NCBI GenBank assembly: GCA_021307315.1
Contig: JAJSPD010000036.1
Coordinates: 1 to 64,000, forward strand
Direction: 5' to 3'
Length of the DNA: 64,000 nt
Source: Bisporella sp. PMI_857
Taxonomy: Eukaryota; Ascomycota; Leotiomycetes; Helotiales; Helotiaceae
A program made the position numbers and the translations under genes. The notes under the pieces were generated by a model. It saw only the letters and a program-made list of their open reading frames with translations. It searched no databases and was not told the origin of the DNA. Below are positions 48,820-58,421 of this stretch, piece by piece (within the stretch, counting starts at the first letter, position 1; every line of letters starts with the position of its first letter).

Positions 48820-51800
48820 ATGCGACTCTTGCAGACTGAAGAAGGCGGCGGCTTCAGCCTGATCGAACATGTAGGTGACAATATTCCACGCTATGCTATT
48901 CTTTCGCACACATGGGGAGCGGATGATGAAGAAGTTTCTTTCAAAGACCTGGTGGAGGGCGTTGGCAAAAGCAAAGCTGGCTACAAAAAGATCCGTTTCT
49001 GCGCAACACAAGCTGCTAGTGACGGTCTACCATTCTTCTGGGTGGACACTTGCTGCATCGACAAGTCAAGCAGCGCAGAGCTCGCAGAAGCTATCAACTC
49101 CATGTTTCGCTGGTACCAGGATGCGGCGAGATGCTATGTGTACCTGTCTGATGTTTCAGTCAGTACCTCTGATGGAGACGGCGAATTCTCCCGGAGATGG
49201 AAATCTTCATTCAAGAAAAGCAGATGGTTTACTCGTGGCTGGACGCTTCAAGAGCTTGTTGCTCCGACGTCAGTTGAATTCTTCTCCGAGGAGGAACAGC
49301 GGCTCGGCGACAAGCAATCACTGGAACAAACTCTCCATGAGATAACGGGAATCGCCATCCAAGCCCTTCGAGGAAGCCCTTTGTCTCATTTTAATGTGGA
49401 TGATCGCATGTCGTGGGCAGCAAACCGCCAAACAAAACGCGAAGAAGACGCTGCATACTCCCTACTGGGCATTTTTGACATCCATATGCCGCTCATATAC
49501 GGCGAAGGACGGAAAAAGGCGTCTATTCGGCTGCGGAAGAAGATCGAACAGTCTTTAAAAGATGAATCGCCTACTATGTCACCAGCGCTCTCCACCGAGC
49601 AACGAAAGCGACATAGCCAGCAGTTATCAAACATGCCATTCAATGAAAAGCAAAAAAGCATTCTGGTGGACTCGTTGAGATTCGATCAAATCGATTCGCG
49701 CCAGATGACCATTAAGAAAGCTCACGCCAAGACATGTAAATGGTTGCTGGAAAAGTCCGAATACCTCGACTGGCTTGATGCCACTAAGCTGGGCAAACAT
49801 CACGGCTTCCTGTGGATCAAAGGGAAGCCTGGAACGGGAAAGTCGACGTTAATGAAGTTTGCTTTTAGTAATGCCCGCATGATGATGAAAGATAGGATCG
49901 TTATCTCGTTCTTCTTTCATGCGCGAGGTGAGAGCCTGGAGAAGTCTACGATTGGGACTTATCAGTCACTCTTACTGCAACTCCTCGAACGACTTCCAGC
50001 GCTTCAGTTCGTCTTTGACTCGCTTAGTCTCTCAACGTCAAACATCAGCAAATACCACCAATGGAGTGTCGAATCACTGAAAATGCTGCTAGGACAAGCC
50101 ATTCAAAGTCTTGGAGAGTCCTCTGTAGTTTGTTTTATTGATGCCTTGGATGAATGCGAAGAAGATCAGATTCGGGATATGATATCTTTCTTTGAATATG
50201 TCGGCGAACAAGCCGTGTTAGCTGGTATCCGATTCCAAGTCTGCTTTTCAAGCAGGCACTACCCGCACATCACAATCCGTAAAGGGCTGGAGCTAGCCCT
50301 AGAGGGGCAAGAAGGACACGACCAGGATATAACTAACTACCTTAGCAGCGAGTTAAAGATTGGGAATAGTAAGATTGCTAATCAGATCCGAACAGAGCTT
50401 CAAGAAAAAGCCTCAGGGATTTTCATGTGGGTTATTCTCGTCGTGGGAATGCTGAATAAGGAATACGACGGTGGCCGCATTCACGCACTTCGGCGAAGAC
50501 TCTGGGAAATCCCTGGCGACTTATATGAACTGTTCCGCGATATTTTGACACGTGACTCACACAATAGGGATGAATTAATTTTATGTGTTCAGTGGGTTCT
50601 CTTCTCAAAGCAACCCTTGAGTCCAGAGCAGTTGTACTTTGCAATTCTTTCTGGAGTTGAGCCTGAGATCTTGTCAAAGTGGGATCCTGATGAGATTACA
50701 AAAGATGTTATCGAAAGATTCATACTCAATTCCTCAAAAGGACTCGCCGAAATCACGACATCCAAGATTCAGAAAGTTCAATTCATTCATGAATCGGTGA
50801 AGGACTTTCTGCTAAAGGAAAACGGGCTTAGAAACATTTGGCCCGATCTCGGAGGCAATCTTCAAGGCCAAAGTCATGAGCGGTTGAAGCATTGCTGCTT
50901 CAACTACATAAACATAGACGTTTTTACCCCTCTGGCGATTCCCGAGAGTCTTCCAAAAGCTTCATCGCAGAAAGCTGCAGACTTACGCCAATCAGCTACT
51001 AGTGCATTTCCCTTCCTGGAGTATGCTGTACACAATGTGCTTTATCATGCAGATGTGGCAGCAAGATGCGGCATCACTCAGGAAAATCTTATCAAGAGCT
51101 TCCCACTTCCTCGTTGGATTAAGCTCGACAATCTGTTCGAGAAGCATCAAGTACGCAGACATACAAATGATGTGAGTCTTCTGTATGTATTGGCGGAGGG
51201 TAACATGTCAAACCTCATCAAGGCTCACCCATCCATCATCCTATCATGGTTTGAAGTGGGAAAGGAGCGTTACGGGCCTCCCCTTTTCGCAGCTCTTGCG
51301 ACCAGGAGTGAGGAAGCTGTGTGTTCATTTGTGCATGCTCTTGCGGTGCATCAGTCTCCGGGGAGTCGGCTTCGTGAACTGTGCCGCCAGTACCCCAAGG
51401 ATAAAGGCAGACATGGCAAGTTGGGACGCGACTTCAAATTCTCAACCCGGACCCTATGCTCAAATTTAGCGGAGCTTGGCGACGAGGTGATATTTGCTCT
51501 TGTGCTTGAGACGGGCAAAGTCGACATCAACTTGGAGGATTACGATGGACGGACGCCGCTATCGTGGGCAGCAGAGGGGGGGAGCGAGGTGGTAGTTAAG
51601 GTGCTGCTGGAAACGGGCAAGGTCGACGTCGACTCGAAGGATAAGGATGGACGGACACCGCTATTGTGGGCGGCGAAAGGGCAGAATGGGGCCGAGGCGG
51701 TAGTCAAAGCACTGCTAAAAACGGGCAAGGTCGACGTCGATTCAAAGGATAAAAAGGGACGGACGCCGCTATCATGGGCATCAGAGAAAGGGCACGAGGC

Positions 51801-53097
51801 GACAGTCAAAGTGCTGCTGGAACCAGGCAAAGTCGACGTCGACTCAAAGGATAAAACCGGACGGACGCCGCTATCGTGGGCGGCGGAAAGGCGGAATACG
51901 GCTGAGACAGTAGTCAAAATGCTGCTAGAGACAGGCAAGATCGATGTTGACTCGAAAGATAAAAATGGACGGACGCCGCTATCGTGGGCGGCAGAAAGGG
52001 GGAGCGAAGTGGTAGTTAAGATGCTGCTAGAAACGGGCAAGGTCGACGTCGACTCGAAGGATAAGAATGGACGGACGCCGCTATCGTGGGCGGCAGAAAG
52101 GGGGAGCGAAGTGGTAGTTAAGATGCTGTTAGAGACAGGCAAGATCGACGCCGATTCGAAGGATAAAGACGGACAGACGCCGCTATTGTGGGCGGCAGAA
52201 AGGGGGAGCGAAGTGGTAGTTAAGATGCTGCTAGAAACGGGCAAGGTCGACGTCGACTCGAAGGATAAGAATGGACGGACGCCGCTATCGTGGGCAGCAG
52301 GGAGGGCGAGCGAGGTGGTAGTTAAGATGCTGCTAGATACGGGCAAGGTCGACGTCAACTCGAAGGATAAAAACGGACGGACGCCGCTATCACGGGCATC
52401 AGAAATGGGCAACGAGGCGGCAGTCAAGATGCTGCTAGAGACGGGCAAGGTCGACGCCGATTCGAAGGATACAGACGGACAGACGCCGCTATCGTGGGCG
52501 GCGAGAGAGTGGAATAGAGCCGAGACGGTAGTCAAGGTGCTGCTGGAGACGGGCAAGATCAACGCCGACTCGAAGGATAAGAATGGACGGACGCCGCTAT
52601 CGTGGGCAGCAGAAAGTGGGAGCGACGTGGTAGTTAAGATGCTGCTAGATACGGGCAAGGTCGACGTCAACTCGAAGGATAAAAACGGACGGACGCCGCT
52701 ATCATGGGTGGCGGGGGAGTGGAGTTTCAGGGTCGAGGCCGAGGCGGTAGCCAAGGTGCTGCTGGAGACGGGCAAAATCGACGTCGACTCGAAGGATAAA
52801 AATAGACGGACGCCGCTATCGTGGGCGGCAGGGAGGGGGCACGAGGCGGCAGTCAAGGTGCTGCTAGAAACGGGCAAGGTCGACGTCGATTCGAAGGATA
52901 AAGACGGACGGACGCCGCTATCGTGGGCATCAGAAAAGGCGCAAGGGGCAGTCGAGGCGGTGCTGGTGCTGCTGGAGACGGGCAAGGTCGACGTCGACTC
53001 AAAGGATAAGGACGGACGGACGCCGCTATTGTGGGCATCAGAGAAGGGGCATGAGACGGTAGTCAAGCTGCTGAAGTCGCACCTTAATATCTCTTAG
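48820..53097 (+). CDS. HET-NACHT-ankyrin NLR (vegetative-incompatibility type)
   Basis: A single open frame of 1425 aa starts at ATG 48820. Residues 1-240 are a HET domain: RYAILSHTWGADDEEVSFKD, FFWVDTCCIDKSSSAELAEA, RWFTRGWTLQELVAP and AAYSLLGIFDIHMPLIYGEG. A NACHT domain follows with Walker A WIKGKPGTGKSTLMKF (about 330-345), Walker B VVCFIDALDECEED (about 436-449) and the downstream helical region (IFMWVILVVGML, FIHESVKDFLL). From about residue 888 come 15 ankyrin repeats of the form GKVDVDSKDKNGRTPLSWAA. This is the HET-D/HET-E architecture with ankyrins in place of WD40 repeats. On recognising a ligand such proteins oligomerise and the HET domain triggers cell death. All key motifs look intact, so the gene is probably functional. 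Confidence 0.95.
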   Translation: MRLLQTEEGGGFSLIEHVGDNIPRYAILSHTWGADDEEVSFKDLVEGVGKSKAGYKKIRFCATQAASDGLPFFWVDTCCIDKSSSAELAEAINSMFRWYQDAARCYVYLSDVSVSTSDGDGEFSRRWKSSFKKSRWFTRGWTLQELVAPTSVEFFSEEEQRLGDKQSLEQTLHEITGIAIQALRGSPLSHFNVDDRMSWAANRQTKREEDAAYSLLGIFDIHMPLIYGEGRKKASIRLRKKIEQSLKDESPTMSPALSTEQRKRHSQQLSNMPFNEKQKSILVDSLRFDQIDSRQMTIKKAHAKTCKWLLEKSEYLDWLDATKLGKHHGFLWIKGKPGTGKSTLMKFAFSNARMMMKDRIVISFFFHARGESLEKSTIGTYQSLLLQLLERLPALQFVFDSLSLSTSNISKYHQWSVESLKMLLGQAIQSLGESSVVCFIDALDECEEDQIRDMISFFEYVGEQAVLAGIRFQVCFSSRHYPHITIRKGLELALEGQEGHDQDITNYLSSELKIGNSKIANQIRTELQEKASGIFMWVILVVGMLNKEYDGGRIHALRRRLWEIPGDLYELFRDILTRDSHNRDELILCVQWVLFSKQPLSPEQLYFAILSGVEPEILSKWDPDEITKDVIERFILNSSKGLAEITTSKIQKVQFIHESVKDFLLKENGLRNIWPDLGGNLQGQSHERLKHCCFNYINIDVFTPLAIPESLPKASSQKAADLRQSATSAFPFLEYAVHNVLYHADVAARCGITQENLIKSFPLPRWIKLDNLFEKHQVRRHTNDVSLLYVLAEGNMSNLIKAHPSIILSWFEVGKERYGPPLFAALATRSEEAVCSFVHALAVHQSPGSRLRELCRQYPKDKGRHGKLGRDFKFSTRTLCSNLAELGDEVIFALVLETGKVDINLEDYDGRTPLSWAAEGGSEVVVKVLLETGKVDVDSKDKDGRTPLLWAAKGQNGAEAVVKALLKTGKVDVDSKDKKGRTPLSWASEKGHEATVKVLLEPGKVDVDSKDKTGRTPLSWAAERRNTAETVVKMLLETGKIDVDSKDKNGRTPLSWAAERGSEVVVKMLLETGKVDVDSKDKNGRTPLSWAAERGSEVVVKMLLETGKIDADSKDKDGQTPLLWAAERGSEVVVKMLLETGKVDVDSKDKNGRTPLSWAAGRASEVVVKMLLDTGKVDVNSKDKNGRTPLSRASEMGNEAAVKMLLETGKVDADSKDTDGQTPLSWAAREWNRAETVVKVLLETGKINADSKDKNGRTPLSWAAESGSDVVVKMLLDTGKVDVNSKDKNGRTPLSWVAGEWSFRVEAEAVAKVLLETGKIDVDSKDKNRRTPLSWAAGRGHEAAVKVLLETGKVDVDSKDKDGRTPLSWASEKAQGAVEAVLVLLETGKVDVDSKDKDGRTPLLWASEKGHETVVKLLKSHLNIS
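51540..53090 (+). repeat. Highly similar ankyrin-coding repeats, 15 units
   Basis: The core GGACGGACGCCGCTATCGTG recurs about every 100-115 bases. Units 5, 6 and 8 are nearly identical over a full repeat, while others carry insertions (for example after unit 12). This is the pattern of concerted evolution by unequal recombination. It also keeps the minus strand open for 508 codons, which is a by-product. Confidence 0.95.
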
Positions 53098-55439
53098 CAA
53101 CATGCATTTTAGTTAGCATCCGCCCTACCCACTACATATTACTATCTTTTCCTGATATACTTCTAAGTTACCACCGATAGTATTCTTACAAATTTCAGGT
53201 GGTAATATCATATATTGTGGTAAGTAGCGTAGAAGGCGGATGTGCTAGCGGGGAAGTGGCCGACCCGCTCCGGCCGCATCATTGCCATGAACGTCTGGAA
53301 TGGATGGCGTTGGAAAGAGATATAGGGATTGTTTCCGGTGATAGATGACGGTATGCAGCTCTCGGTAGCGAAGTCACTATCATAGCTCTGCTAGTACTCA
53401 ACCCTCACGAACCCTAAACGATTCCAACTCATGTCCCTAACATAACTAAAGCACATTTGTTGAAGGCCACATGTGTCACGCAAACTGTCATATGATCCTT
53501 GTATGGAATAGGTTTGGTCTCAGCCTGCAATATGTATATATCACTCGTTTTCTCTCATTAAGAAATTAATCAAACAATTTTCACTTTAATAACATTTATA
53601 CAAGTCTAAAGATTGCAGTGCTCACCGTTGGTTGTTTGGCCGTACGGCAGCTGTATCACTGAAACGTGCCGAGCTATACCACCTTCATATGTGCTTGCAA
53701 CGACCGCGTTCCGCCAGTGACGCTCAACCCACTTGCCGAAGCGGAGGCTTTGATTTCCAGGGCCACCACACTCAACTTAGTCTTATACCCCTCCTGACTC
53801 GTCGTGTTCCCCTTTCAACGAGCCGGGACAGCCCTTGGCTGCTGCTTGGTCTAGGAATCGACGATGGTAGGCTCGAGAGGCTTGATTACGTTTTTCATTG
53901 GGTCAGCGGAGGGACAAAGGGGAATTTGGCGCTCGAGTACGAGGGGGTAGTGTAGAGCTATGTTTCGTCGGAGGCTATTGAGGTCATCGTGCGTTGGACT
54001 GCATCCTGAAGTTGTACGATGAAGCTGATTGCGACACTGACAAAGTTGTTGGCTGACTAGACGAGCGCCGAGCTGGCCGAGTCGTAGCTCTACTCCCAAT
54101 CTTTCTTTCGGGTTTACTTATATTCTGAGCGCTTGTGCGATCCGCACAGCCATAGATCTTACAGTAAATTACCCGCGGATGTATGAGATGGGACGTGTGG
54201 AGTCGTCTCGCATTGTCAGGTTCCGTACTGGTATATGTAGTAGGATAAGCTTTCTGACATGCGACGTCGGATATTGTACCTTTTGGCCCGCTTAGTGCTA
54301 TGGTAAAAGCTTATCAACCCTGGCATCTGACAGAATGGAGCGGCTCGGTAAGAGCCATGATGCTGGGCACATATGGGCACGTGGGCAGCCGCCAGGGTAC
54401 GGAGGGTATAAGTAGGGGACTCGGGACGTAGTAGAGAGGGTAGAGATTAGTCTTGTATCAGAATTGCAGTTGACTTGTGCCACACTACTCCAAGACCTTA
54501 CACGCATTAACCAGGATTGAGGATTCGCTTCCGCTGGAAGTGCCCATTGACGTGGCGGCCTTGCATGAATTTGCCCGCGACAGCGCGTACGAGGCTAATA
54601 ATGGCTCCTAAGCACCAGAGGGAGATCCTGAGGCTAGAATAAGGCCGTTTTACAAAAATTTGGAGTGAAAAAAACTTGACGTTAGTGCTGTAGGAAAAGA
54701 AGTCTGTTACGCTACGAAAGAAGGCGCTATACAAATCACGCGCGGAAGCGACGATGCGAACGTAATTTTTGAGGAAGAGTCGATTATGGACATTTAGAAT
54801 TAGCTACAGCAGATTATTTTCATAGAATTATAGCAATATTGGTTATACCCATGGCCTTTCTAGTAGCTAAAAGTCAACGTATCCCTCATTTGTCTCGCTA
54901 TACATGCTGTCTCGCCACGTAGGGATGCACGCTAGATAGTTGATTCTATTAGCTCTAACTCAAATATTTATGCCCTATTCGGCAACCTATTCTGTGATAA
55001 TATCACCTATAGACGTTCCGTCTGACAGGGTCTTACCGCCCGTCACATCCCGTGCTCTGAAGCACACATGACCTATATTAGCCGAGCTCTCGGAGCGCCT
55101 CGTGTATATAGCCTGCTCTCCTCGAGCTCCTCTTCCTTCCTTAGATACAGATTCTCGTATGATACCACCGTTGCCCTCTGCGTCTGCGGATCCACGGCGC
55201 GTGTCGTGACACCGCCAGCCTCGCCATATTCAGCTCAATTGAACCTTGAACAAGCAGCACAAGCTGCAGCCACAAACTATTCTGGCGCCTCTTCTGGCAC
55301 ACCAATTGTGCCACAACATGCAAGCTGTCAATTTGTCTCCTGATTCGGTTGTTAGGCTTTCTTAGGTAACGGATACAAATTGTAAATGATAGTTATATAT
55401 AACATAAATAAGTTAAACTTTAAATTATATATTTTTTAC
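53098..55439. other. 2.3 kb without a gene; repeat-like
   Basis: Only short frames without family resemblance. 54853-54945 repeats 47915-47993 in inverted orientation. Stretches near 54300-54500 (TATAAGTAGGGGA) and 55020-55210 have promoter-like boxes and may be LTR remains, but I could not define ends. Confidence 0.5.
54853..54945. repeat. Inverted partial copy of 47915-47993
   Basis: ATGGCCTTTCTAGT.GCT, CCCTCATTTGTCT and a CCACGTAGGGATGCACG-like block appear in the same order as the reverse complement of 47915-47993. The element type is unknown. Confidence 0.65.
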
Positions 55440-55621
55440 TGTTGGAATGCATGTACATAGTTTCACGTGTTCCATATCGCGAGGATTGTGGGTCTCCTAC
55501 TATCTATATAACTACCTGGCAATAGGCCGTAGCTTAGAAGAATCAACGAATATCATAACCATACCAGCAAGAGCGTAGTCACAGCTACTAAGCCTTTTGC
55601 TACGTGGTAGGTATTCCGACA
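55440..55621 (+). mobile_element. Solo LTR with target-site duplication (LTR-C)
   Basis: TGTTGGAATGCATG...GGTATTCCGACA, 182 bp, with inverted ends TGTTGGAAT/ATTCCGACA, flanked by a perfect TTTAC duplication (55435-55439 and 55622-55626). Copia-type LTRs have such ends. Confidence 0.9.
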
Positions 55622-55686
55622 TTTACCAACAATTAAAAAAGTGTACAGTTATGTAGAGACTTTTTTTGTTTGTAAAAATAACGGTT

Positions 55687-55824
55687 AATATCTCAAATAC
55701 CATCAATTTTTTTGACCTCTATCTGGCCATACCACCTTTTTAAAACAATGGTATTTCAGATAAAGGCCAAAAAAATGATGGTATTTCAGATAGACACCAA
55801 AAAAATAATGGTATTTGAGATATT
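55687..55824. repeat. Short inverted-repeat element built of TGGTATTT motifs
   Basis: The ends are inverted: AATATCTCAAATACCAT and ATGGTATTTGAGATATT. Inside, ATGGTATTTCAGATA occurs twice in direct orientation. The stretch is 138 bp and non-coding, and lies on the left flank of the pogo element. Confidence 0.7.
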
Positions 55825-56206
55825 TCTGAAATACCATTATTTCAAGCCAAGACTAACTGTTTGTATTACTTTGTGATACTTTTTAGTTCCGATGACTTGC
55901 AATTGCTTAAGTCGGTTATTCACGAAGCACGTAGCACCGCGATTTCAGCGCAGTGTTATTATGCTTGTTGTAAGTTGTCACAGGATAGACTCATGTGGTG
56001 GGATCATTGGCTGGATAAGCGAGCACGCCAAGGATGGCCAAGGAGATGGTATTTAGGAGAACAGATCAATTGTAGATTACCTGTTCTTCAAGCGTGTATA
56101 CATACAATAATATCACTTCGCTACTTGGGACTGTCAACAATCAATTAGCTGTTCACTGCACTACTGAGTACTCTTCGTGATATAAGTAGTTAACTTGTAA
56201 AAACTA

Positions 56207-58073
56207 ACGTAAGTCGTGGCGTAACGCGGCAAGTGGCGTAACGCGGCACTTTTTACGGCACCACCATACAATTATATTAATTACTCAACATCAACTACAA
56301 TACAGTCCTCAATTTCACTCTCTGATTTATCTCTAGCTTTTTCCTCAATATCCTTCTCATTTTCAGCTTCGTACAAACGACCTTTGCCTTTAGTTTTCAC
56401 CTTTTTCTTTGCTCGATTTTTTGTGTCTAATTCAGCTTCTACTACTGCTTTGTGTAATTCTGGCGTAGAAATATGAAATTGACTTTTCAAAACGACTCTT
56501 TTTCCTTTCGTACGAGTCGCACGCTTCTTTATGATTGATCGAAGGTTATTTGCATCGTGTTGGTGGACAATACTCTTTGCGCGAAGTTGTTCTGTTCCAA
56601 ATGCCAATTTTCGGATATATCCCGAACAGAGTTGATGGAATCGTACGACGCTCAATTGTTGATAAAAGAAGCTCGTTTGCTTTCTGAAGGCTTTGCGCAT
56701 CTGAAGGCGAGCTATTTACAAATACTTGATTAAAAGCATCGTACGTTGATGTTAGTTAGAGTTTCCGCTTCGGGAGTGACTTCTTTTTCGATCGTACGAA
56801 GTGCTTTTTTTGGGTTGAATGAAATAGCCCTGCTCCACGCTATAAAGAATCAATATGTTGAGTATCAAATATTTCTGATCGAGCCTGAATATATGCTTTA
56901 TCCATTCATGCTTTTGTATTCGTGCGAGCTGAGCCTAGTTCAAATGAAAAAGCCCTGCTGTCAATCGTTTTTTCAGTAGGCCAAAAATCGCAACGTCGAG
57001 TGGCTGAAGCAAATGTGAAGTATAAGGTAGAAGTATAAAAAGAAAGATCTTGTTAAGAAAGCAGTGAGCTATAAAGTTTCCACTGATATGTAAGTCGTGG
57101 CTATCACAAATAAAAGTCGATATTGACCATTGGCTTTCGCACGAGTTGCTAGCTCAAAAACACGCTTCAACCACTCTAATCCGTGTAAATTGCTTGTCCA
57201 GCCTTTTTTATTAGCTGAGAAATACCAGCTGTTAAGTACTTTGTGTGGAATCCAGCCTTGAAGTACGTTTTTGCCTTTGAATATCACGAGTAGCGAAATA
57301 CTTGTTCCATCACCACAAATGCACTCTACAACTGAAACCCACTCCTGACGGCCAAAATGTGCTTAATACTTCGTACGAAGGCTTAAATCAGTAATTACTC
57401 GAGTTGATTCCATTGTTCCAATCGAAAATCCAGACTCATCCATGTTATATGTGTTCTTTTGCAAGATTTTCTTTCCTTGTACTAGTTGATTATACGCGTC
57501 GAACCAAGCCTCAAAGACTGGTTTAGTAGCACCATCCATTCGTACGGACTCAATACGACGTCCAATTATAACTTTAAAGTGTACGTAACGTTGTACGAAT
57601 CGTGGAACCCAGTCTTAGCCAAAACAAAATCGTAGAAAAAATTCGATAAAAGAAAAAGTCGTGTCGTCTAAATTGAATACGCGTTTCGTACGAATTTCTT
57701 CGGCCATTTCTTTCAACAATTGATGCCTTGGAGAATAGCCACTGACAGTAAGCTCTTTGATCCACTTAAGAAGTACTTTCTCCTCTGCGTACGAGAGCTT
57801 CTGTTGTTGCTGGCGTGCTTGAGACCGCGACAAACCTCCATTAGCGCGACGCGTCACAGAACTTTTTGGAAGCTGTAGGGCGATTTCTGCTTGCCTTGCA
57901 GATTTATATTTGCCAGATCGTAGATCTAATACAGCTTGATCTATTTGAATATCACGATTTCTAGTCAATAGGCTCTTTCGACGCGTCATGGTTGAGTTGT
58001 ATGGGTAATTGTATGGTGGTGCCGTAAAAAGTGCCGCGTTACGCCACTTGCCGCGTTACGCCACGACTTACGT
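56207..58073 (-). mobile_element. pogo/Fot1-type DNA transposon, 1867 bp
   Basis: Perfect 68-bp terminal inverted repeats begin ACGTAAGTCGTGGCGTAACG and contain the word TGGCGTAACGCGGCA twice. The element is flanked by TA on both sides, the Tc1/mariner-pogo target duplication. It encodes a damaged transposase on the minus strand. The intact ends suggest fairly recent mobility, or mobility supplied in trans. Confidence 0.95.
56281..57989 (-). pseudogene. pogo-family DDE transposase, inactivated
   Basis: The N-terminus (ATG 57989) has the helix-turn-helix and CENP-B/Tc5-type DNA-binding region (LPKSSVTRRANGGLSRSQAR, YAEEKVLLKWIKELTVSGYS). The DDE domain shows YNMDESGFSIG, ECICGDGTSISLLVIFKGK and, in another frame, CDSHDLHISGNFIAHC. 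TAA stops interrupt it at about 57617 and at 57365-57363, the second where a Gln is expected (CAA to TAA, RIP-like). A frameshift lies near 57105. The tail (56700-56281) is lysine/glutamate-rich. It cannot make an active enzyme as it stands. Confidence 0.9.
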
Positions 58074-58160
58074 TATAATACATCGCGGGGTAATTCACGT
58101 GACTTTGGCTGCATACTAACACTTAGACTACTATACTTTCTGTTGCAATATAACTAACGG

Positions 58161-58298
58161 CAAATATCTGGGATACCACCGAAAAGTGCCCATATTTCTC
58201 GGATACCACCATTTTATTTGGAGGCTTTCTCAGATACCACTTTTGATGGTATTTGAGAAAGCTTCCAAATAACTGGTGGTATTTCAGAAAGCCTCCAA
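58161..58298. repeat. Inverted GGTATTT/AAATACC-type motif cluster
   Basis: GGATACCACC, CTTTCTCAGATACCAC, GATGGTATTTGAGAAAG and GGTGGTATTTCAGAAAG form overlapping inverted repeats. The motif vocabulary resembles 55687-55824 on the other side of the pogo element. Confidence 0.6.
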
Positions 58299-58302
58299 CA
58301 CT

Positions 58303-58365
58303 CGCTGTAGGGACGCTGTGGGCACGCTGTAGAGACGCTGTGGGCACGCTGTAGGCACGCTGTAG
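58303..58365. repeat. 11-bp tandem repeat (CGCTGTRGGSA)
   Basis: About six units of the type CGCTGTAGGGA, CGCTGTGGGCA and CGCTGTAGAGA follow one another without interruption. Confidence 0.85.
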
Positions 58366-58421
58366 ATAGAATATAGGCCTAAAACCAATGTACTTTTATT
58401 GCTCTAATTCCACAAATCAAT

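Noticed and set aside
51540..53066. 508-codon open frame on the minus strand
   Set aside because: It is exactly antisense to the ankyrin repeats of the HET-NACHT gene and is kept open by repetition of one codon pattern; its serine/threonine-rich repetitive product resembles no family.
53632..53955. 107-codon plus-strand open frame
   Set aside because: No signal peptide, domain or codon pattern supports it and it lies in repeat-like sequence.
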